DNA of 8,074 nt, taken from contig JAEOSP010000286.1 in the NCBI GenBank assembly GCA_016840305.1, positions 1 to 8,074 of the forward strand, in the 5' to 3' direction. Positions 6,286 through 8,074 of the stretch are shown here, piece by piece. The position numbers and the translations under genes were made by a program. Each line of letters starts with the position of its first letter. Within the stretch, counting starts at the first letter, position 1. The stretch comes from Candidatus Hodarchaeota archaeon. Lineage in GTDB: Archaea > Asgardarchaeota > Heimdallarchaeia > Hodarchaeales > Hodarchaeaceae. The notes under the pieces are model-generated. The model was not told where the DNA came from and made no database searches. It saw only the letters and a list, made by a program, of their open reading frames with translations.

Positions 6286-6352
6286 GTAGGTACCCTGCTG
6301 ACATACATTTAGTTATTGGTCAATACCCTGTCCTTGAAAAAATGTGTTTAAA

Positions 6353-7663
6353 ATGAAGAACCAGAAACGATACGAATTAGATGAAAATGAATTACCTAAA
6401 TATTGGTATAATATTCTTCCAGATCTTCCTACTGCTCTTCCTCCCCCTCTATCTCCAGCTACAATGGAACCTATATCCCCGAGTGATTTAGAGGCATTAT
6501 TTCCAAAAGAATTAATCAAGCAAGAGACAGCCAGTGAAAGGGATATTCCTATCCCTTATGAAGTTCGGGAAATGTACAAACAAATTAGACCTTCCCCATT
6601 GATTCGGGCACTTGGTTTGGAAAAAGCTCTGAAAACTAAATCCAGAATTTATTACAAAAATGAAGGGGAACGATCACCGACAGGATCACACAAAGTCAAT
6701 ACTGCCGTGGCACAAGCCTATTACAATGCTAAAGAAGGTGTTGAAGCTCTTTGCACTGAAACAGGTGCTGGTCAGTGGGGATCTGCATTAGCCTATGCAA
6801 CCTCATTATTCGATTTAGCTTGTGAAGTATACATGGTTCGGTCAAGTTTTGATCAGAAACCCCACCGGAAGACCATCATGGAGCTTTTTGGAGCTACTGT
6901 TTTCGCTTCGCCCTCTACAAATACAGATTTTGGGAAGAAGCTACTTCAGGAGAACTCTCAAAATCCTGGAAGTTTAGGAATCGCAATTAGTGAAGCAATT
7001 TTCCAATCTCTAAGAAATGAAAAAACTAAATATTCTCTGGGGTCTGTTCTTAACCATGTTTTACTTCACCAAACTATAATTGGGCTTGAAGCAAAAAAAC
7101 AGTTTAAAATGGCCGAAGACCTAGTTGGCCCTGATTATTTAATAGGTTGTGTAGGAGGCGGTAGTAATTTTGCAGGTCTCGCTTATCCTTTCTTTAATGA
7201 AAAATTTAAAAATGGGTATGAAGTGCAAGCTATTGCTGCTGAAAGTACCGCTGCTTCTAAAATGTCTGATGGTAAATATAAGTATGATTTCGGAGATACA
7301 GCCAAAACGACACCTTTGTTAAAGATGCATACTTTGGGTTCAGACTTTATTCCACCTCCAATTCATGCTGGTGGTTTACGATACCATGGATGTGCTCCAA
7401 GCTTGTCAGTTCTTATTGATAATGATCTAGTGAAACCCGTTAAGTTTAGTCAACTTGAAGCTTTTAGAGCTGCCGACATTTTTGTTAAAGCAGAAGGTAT
7501 TGTGCCTGCACCCGAGTCAGCGCATGCAATTGCAGCAACAATAGATCTTATTAAGAAATTAGGATCTCAGGAACGCACAATTGTCTTTAACCTCTCAGGC
7601 CATGGATTATATGATTTAAGAGGCTATCAGAAGTATATTGCAAATGAGCTAGAACCAAATTAA
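6353..7663 (+). CDS. trpB: Tryptophan synthase beta chain, TrpB2 type
   Basis: A PLP enzyme of 436 residues (from ATG 6353) that joins indole and L-serine to make L-tryptophan. PLP lysine K114 lies in GSHKVNTA, the catalytic glutamate is E136 in ETGAGQWG, the phosphate-binding loop is GGGSN at 268-272, and LSGHG at 414-418 forms the ring-nitrogen end of the site. Three traits mark the TrpB2 branch rather than TrpB1: the N-terminal extension with [11 protein letters not shown] and a proline-rich stretch, W in place of H in GAGQWG, and LSGHG in place of LSGRG. TrpB2 often works apart from TrpA, for example rescuing free indole, though some pair with TrpA. No trpA is near; a methyltransferase gene follows 126 bp later. 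A GTG at 6344 in frame would add three residues. No ribosome binding site is visible before either start. Confidence 0.93.
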   Translation: MKNQKRYELDENELPKYWYNILPDLPTALPPPLSPATMEPISPSDLEALFPKELIKQETASERDIPIPYEVREMYKQIRPSPLIRALGLEKALKTKSRIYYKNEGERSPTGSHKVNTAVAQAYYNAKEGVEALCTETGAGQWGSALAYATSLFDLACEVYMVRSSFDQKPHRKTIMELFGATVFASPSTNTDFGKKLLQENSQNPGSLGIAISEAIFQSLRNEKTKYSLGSVLNHVLLHQTIIGLEAKKQFKMAEDLVGPDYLIGCVGGGSNFAGLAYPFFNEKFKNGYEVQAIAAESTAASKMSDGKYKYDFGDTAKTTPLLKMHTLGSDFIPPPIHAGGLRYHGCAPSLSVLIDNDLVKPVKFSQLEAFRAADIFVKAEGIVPAPESAHAIAATIDLIKKLGSQERTIVFNLSGHGLYDLRGYQKYIANELEPN

Positions 7664-7675
7664 TCAGGCGGATTC

Positions 7676-7694
7676 TATCTTCTCCTCCTTTTTT
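7676..7694 (+). terminator. T-rich terminator of trpB
   Basis: Pyrimidine-rich sequence ending in six T (7689-7694) lies 26-31 nt after the trpB stop. No strong hairpin is seen; an oligo-T signal of archaeal type is likely. Confidence 0.4.
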
Positions 7695-7789
7695 CATTAT
7701 CTTGCTAACCATCTCAGAATAAGACTTAGATATTGAACAAACGTAGGAATCTTGATAAGTAACTCATTGCATATGATTTAGTCAGACTT

Positions 7790-8074
7790 ATGAAAACCAA
7801 ACACTCCATATTCTTCCAAAATGCAAAGCAAATGACTCAAGTTCCCAAAGAGAGTGTAGATTTAGTAATTACATCATCTCCTTATCCTCTTATTGAAATG
7901 TGGGATAATCAATTTGCTGATAGGGATAATAAGGTTAAAAACGCATTAAGCTCAGAAGATGGATTATCTACATTTGAATTAATGCATTTAGAACTTGATG
8001 GAGTGTGGAAGGATGTAGAAAGGGTTCTTAAAACTGGAGGAATGTGTTGTATTAATATTGGTGATGCAGTTAGA
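7790..8074 (+). CDS. DNA amino-methyltransferase (N4-cytosine/N6-adenine), N-terminal part
   Basis: The first 95 codons of a gene that continues past the right edge. Residues 22-38 (ESVDLVITSSPYPLIEMW, from 21) contain the catalytic motif IV, and residues 80-95 (LKTGGMCCINIGDAVR) follow the pattern RVLKxGG...NIGDAxR seen in beta-class methyltransferases, where motif IV comes before the AdoMet-binding motif. Such enzymes methylate an exocyclic amino group of cytosine or adenine. The TSPPYPxIEMWD-type signature recalls archaeal CTAG-type m4C enzymes, but specificity cannot be read here. The usual first proline of (T)SPPY is serine (TSSPYP), an odd substitution. ATG 7790 is the first in-frame start; an earlier ATG at 7773 meets a stop at once. 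No restriction gene is visible in the window. Confidence 0.8.
   Translation, partial: MKTKHSIFFQNAKQMTQVPKESVDLVITSSPYPLIEMWDNQFADRDNKVKNALSSEDGLSTFELMHLELDGVWKDVERVLKTGGMCCINIGDAVR

Larger units (their letters stand above)
5649..6352. other. Long intergenic region between RuBisCO and trpB
   Basis: About 700 bp divide the two divergent genes. The part next to RuBisCO (to ~5770) holds its ribosome binding site and two inverted repeats. From ~5770 to ~5960 the sequence is very AT-rich with no convincing element. From ~5970 to ~6290 the composition is richer in G and C and contains several short inverted repeats, T-runs and an open frame without ATG. No tRNA T-loop/anticodon pattern and no C/D-box pair were found. 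I saw no clear protein gene here on either strand. Confidence 0.6.

Noticed and set aside
6291..6330. Direct repeat TACCCTG at 6291-6297 and 6324-6330 before trpB
   Set aside because: Seven bases, two copies, 33 bp apart; too short to call a regulatory site without comparison.
5770..6350. tRNA, C/D-box RNA or CRISPR array in the long gap
   Set aside because: No T-loop or anticodon-arm pattern, no paired C and D boxes, and no regularly spaced repeats were found.
6313..6519. Open frame on the minus strand over the trpB start
   Set aside because: Antisense to the conserved N-terminus of TrpB2.
1..8074. Loss of CTAG sites linked to a CTAG-type methyltransferase
   Set aside because: CTAG occurs many times by eye (for example near 17, 132, 1952, 2803, 3615), so there is no obvious avoidance in this window.

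Overview
The window looks like AT-rich archaeal chromosome, most likely from an Asgard archaeon (a Heimdallarchaeia-like lineage is my guess). The sequence supports this through a form III RuBisCO with archaeal-type motifs, a TrpB2-type tryptophan synthase beta chain, TATA-like promoter elements and T-tract terminators. It also has a transporter that ends in a longin-like domain, a fold Asgard genomes use widely. Purine-rich ribosome binding sites with about 8 nt spacing occur before some genes (HD protein, RuBisCO). Others, such as the transporter, look leaderless with a TATA-like box about 28 nt before the ATG. The assignment to Asgard is inference.

Layout. At the left edge (1-90, minus) there is the possible start of a membrane protein that runs out of the window. 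It is divergent from a large MFS-like transporter (219-1913, plus) whose C-terminal ~130 residues form a soluble longin-like domain. A MESH1/SpoT-type HD hydrolase (1960-2544, plus) follows 46 bp later. It converges, with a 3-bp gap, on a winged-helix regulator (2548-3204, minus). The regulator is divergent from a tandem GNAT-like protein (3313-4239, plus). Their shared 108-bp promoter region holds a TATA-like core and a perfect TGAGAA-N3-TTCTCA palindrome plus a third half-site two helical turns away, so the pair looks like a regulator with its target. The GNAT gene ends in a strong hairpin terminator and converges on a form III RuBisCO large subunit (4329-5648, minus) with every catalytic residue in place. 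The RuBisCO promoter carries two separate inverted repeats.

A gap of about 700 bp (5649-6352) follows. It holds the RuBisCO promoter, a cluster of small inverted repeats ending in a T-run (possible structured RNA), and an ATG-less open frame that ends in a Trp-His-Trp-Trp-Arg-stop cluster upstream of trpB. Next comes an orphan trpB2 (6353-7663, plus) without trpA. The window closes with the first 95 codons of a beta-class DNA amino-methyltransferase (7790 to the edge).

The genes do not form one pathway. Three local relationships are worth attention: the regulator/GNAT pair with its operator, the transporter-longin fusion, and the leader region of trpB2. RuBisCO would act in archaeal nucleotide (AMP) salvage or an RHP-type cycle, but no partner enzymes lie in the window.
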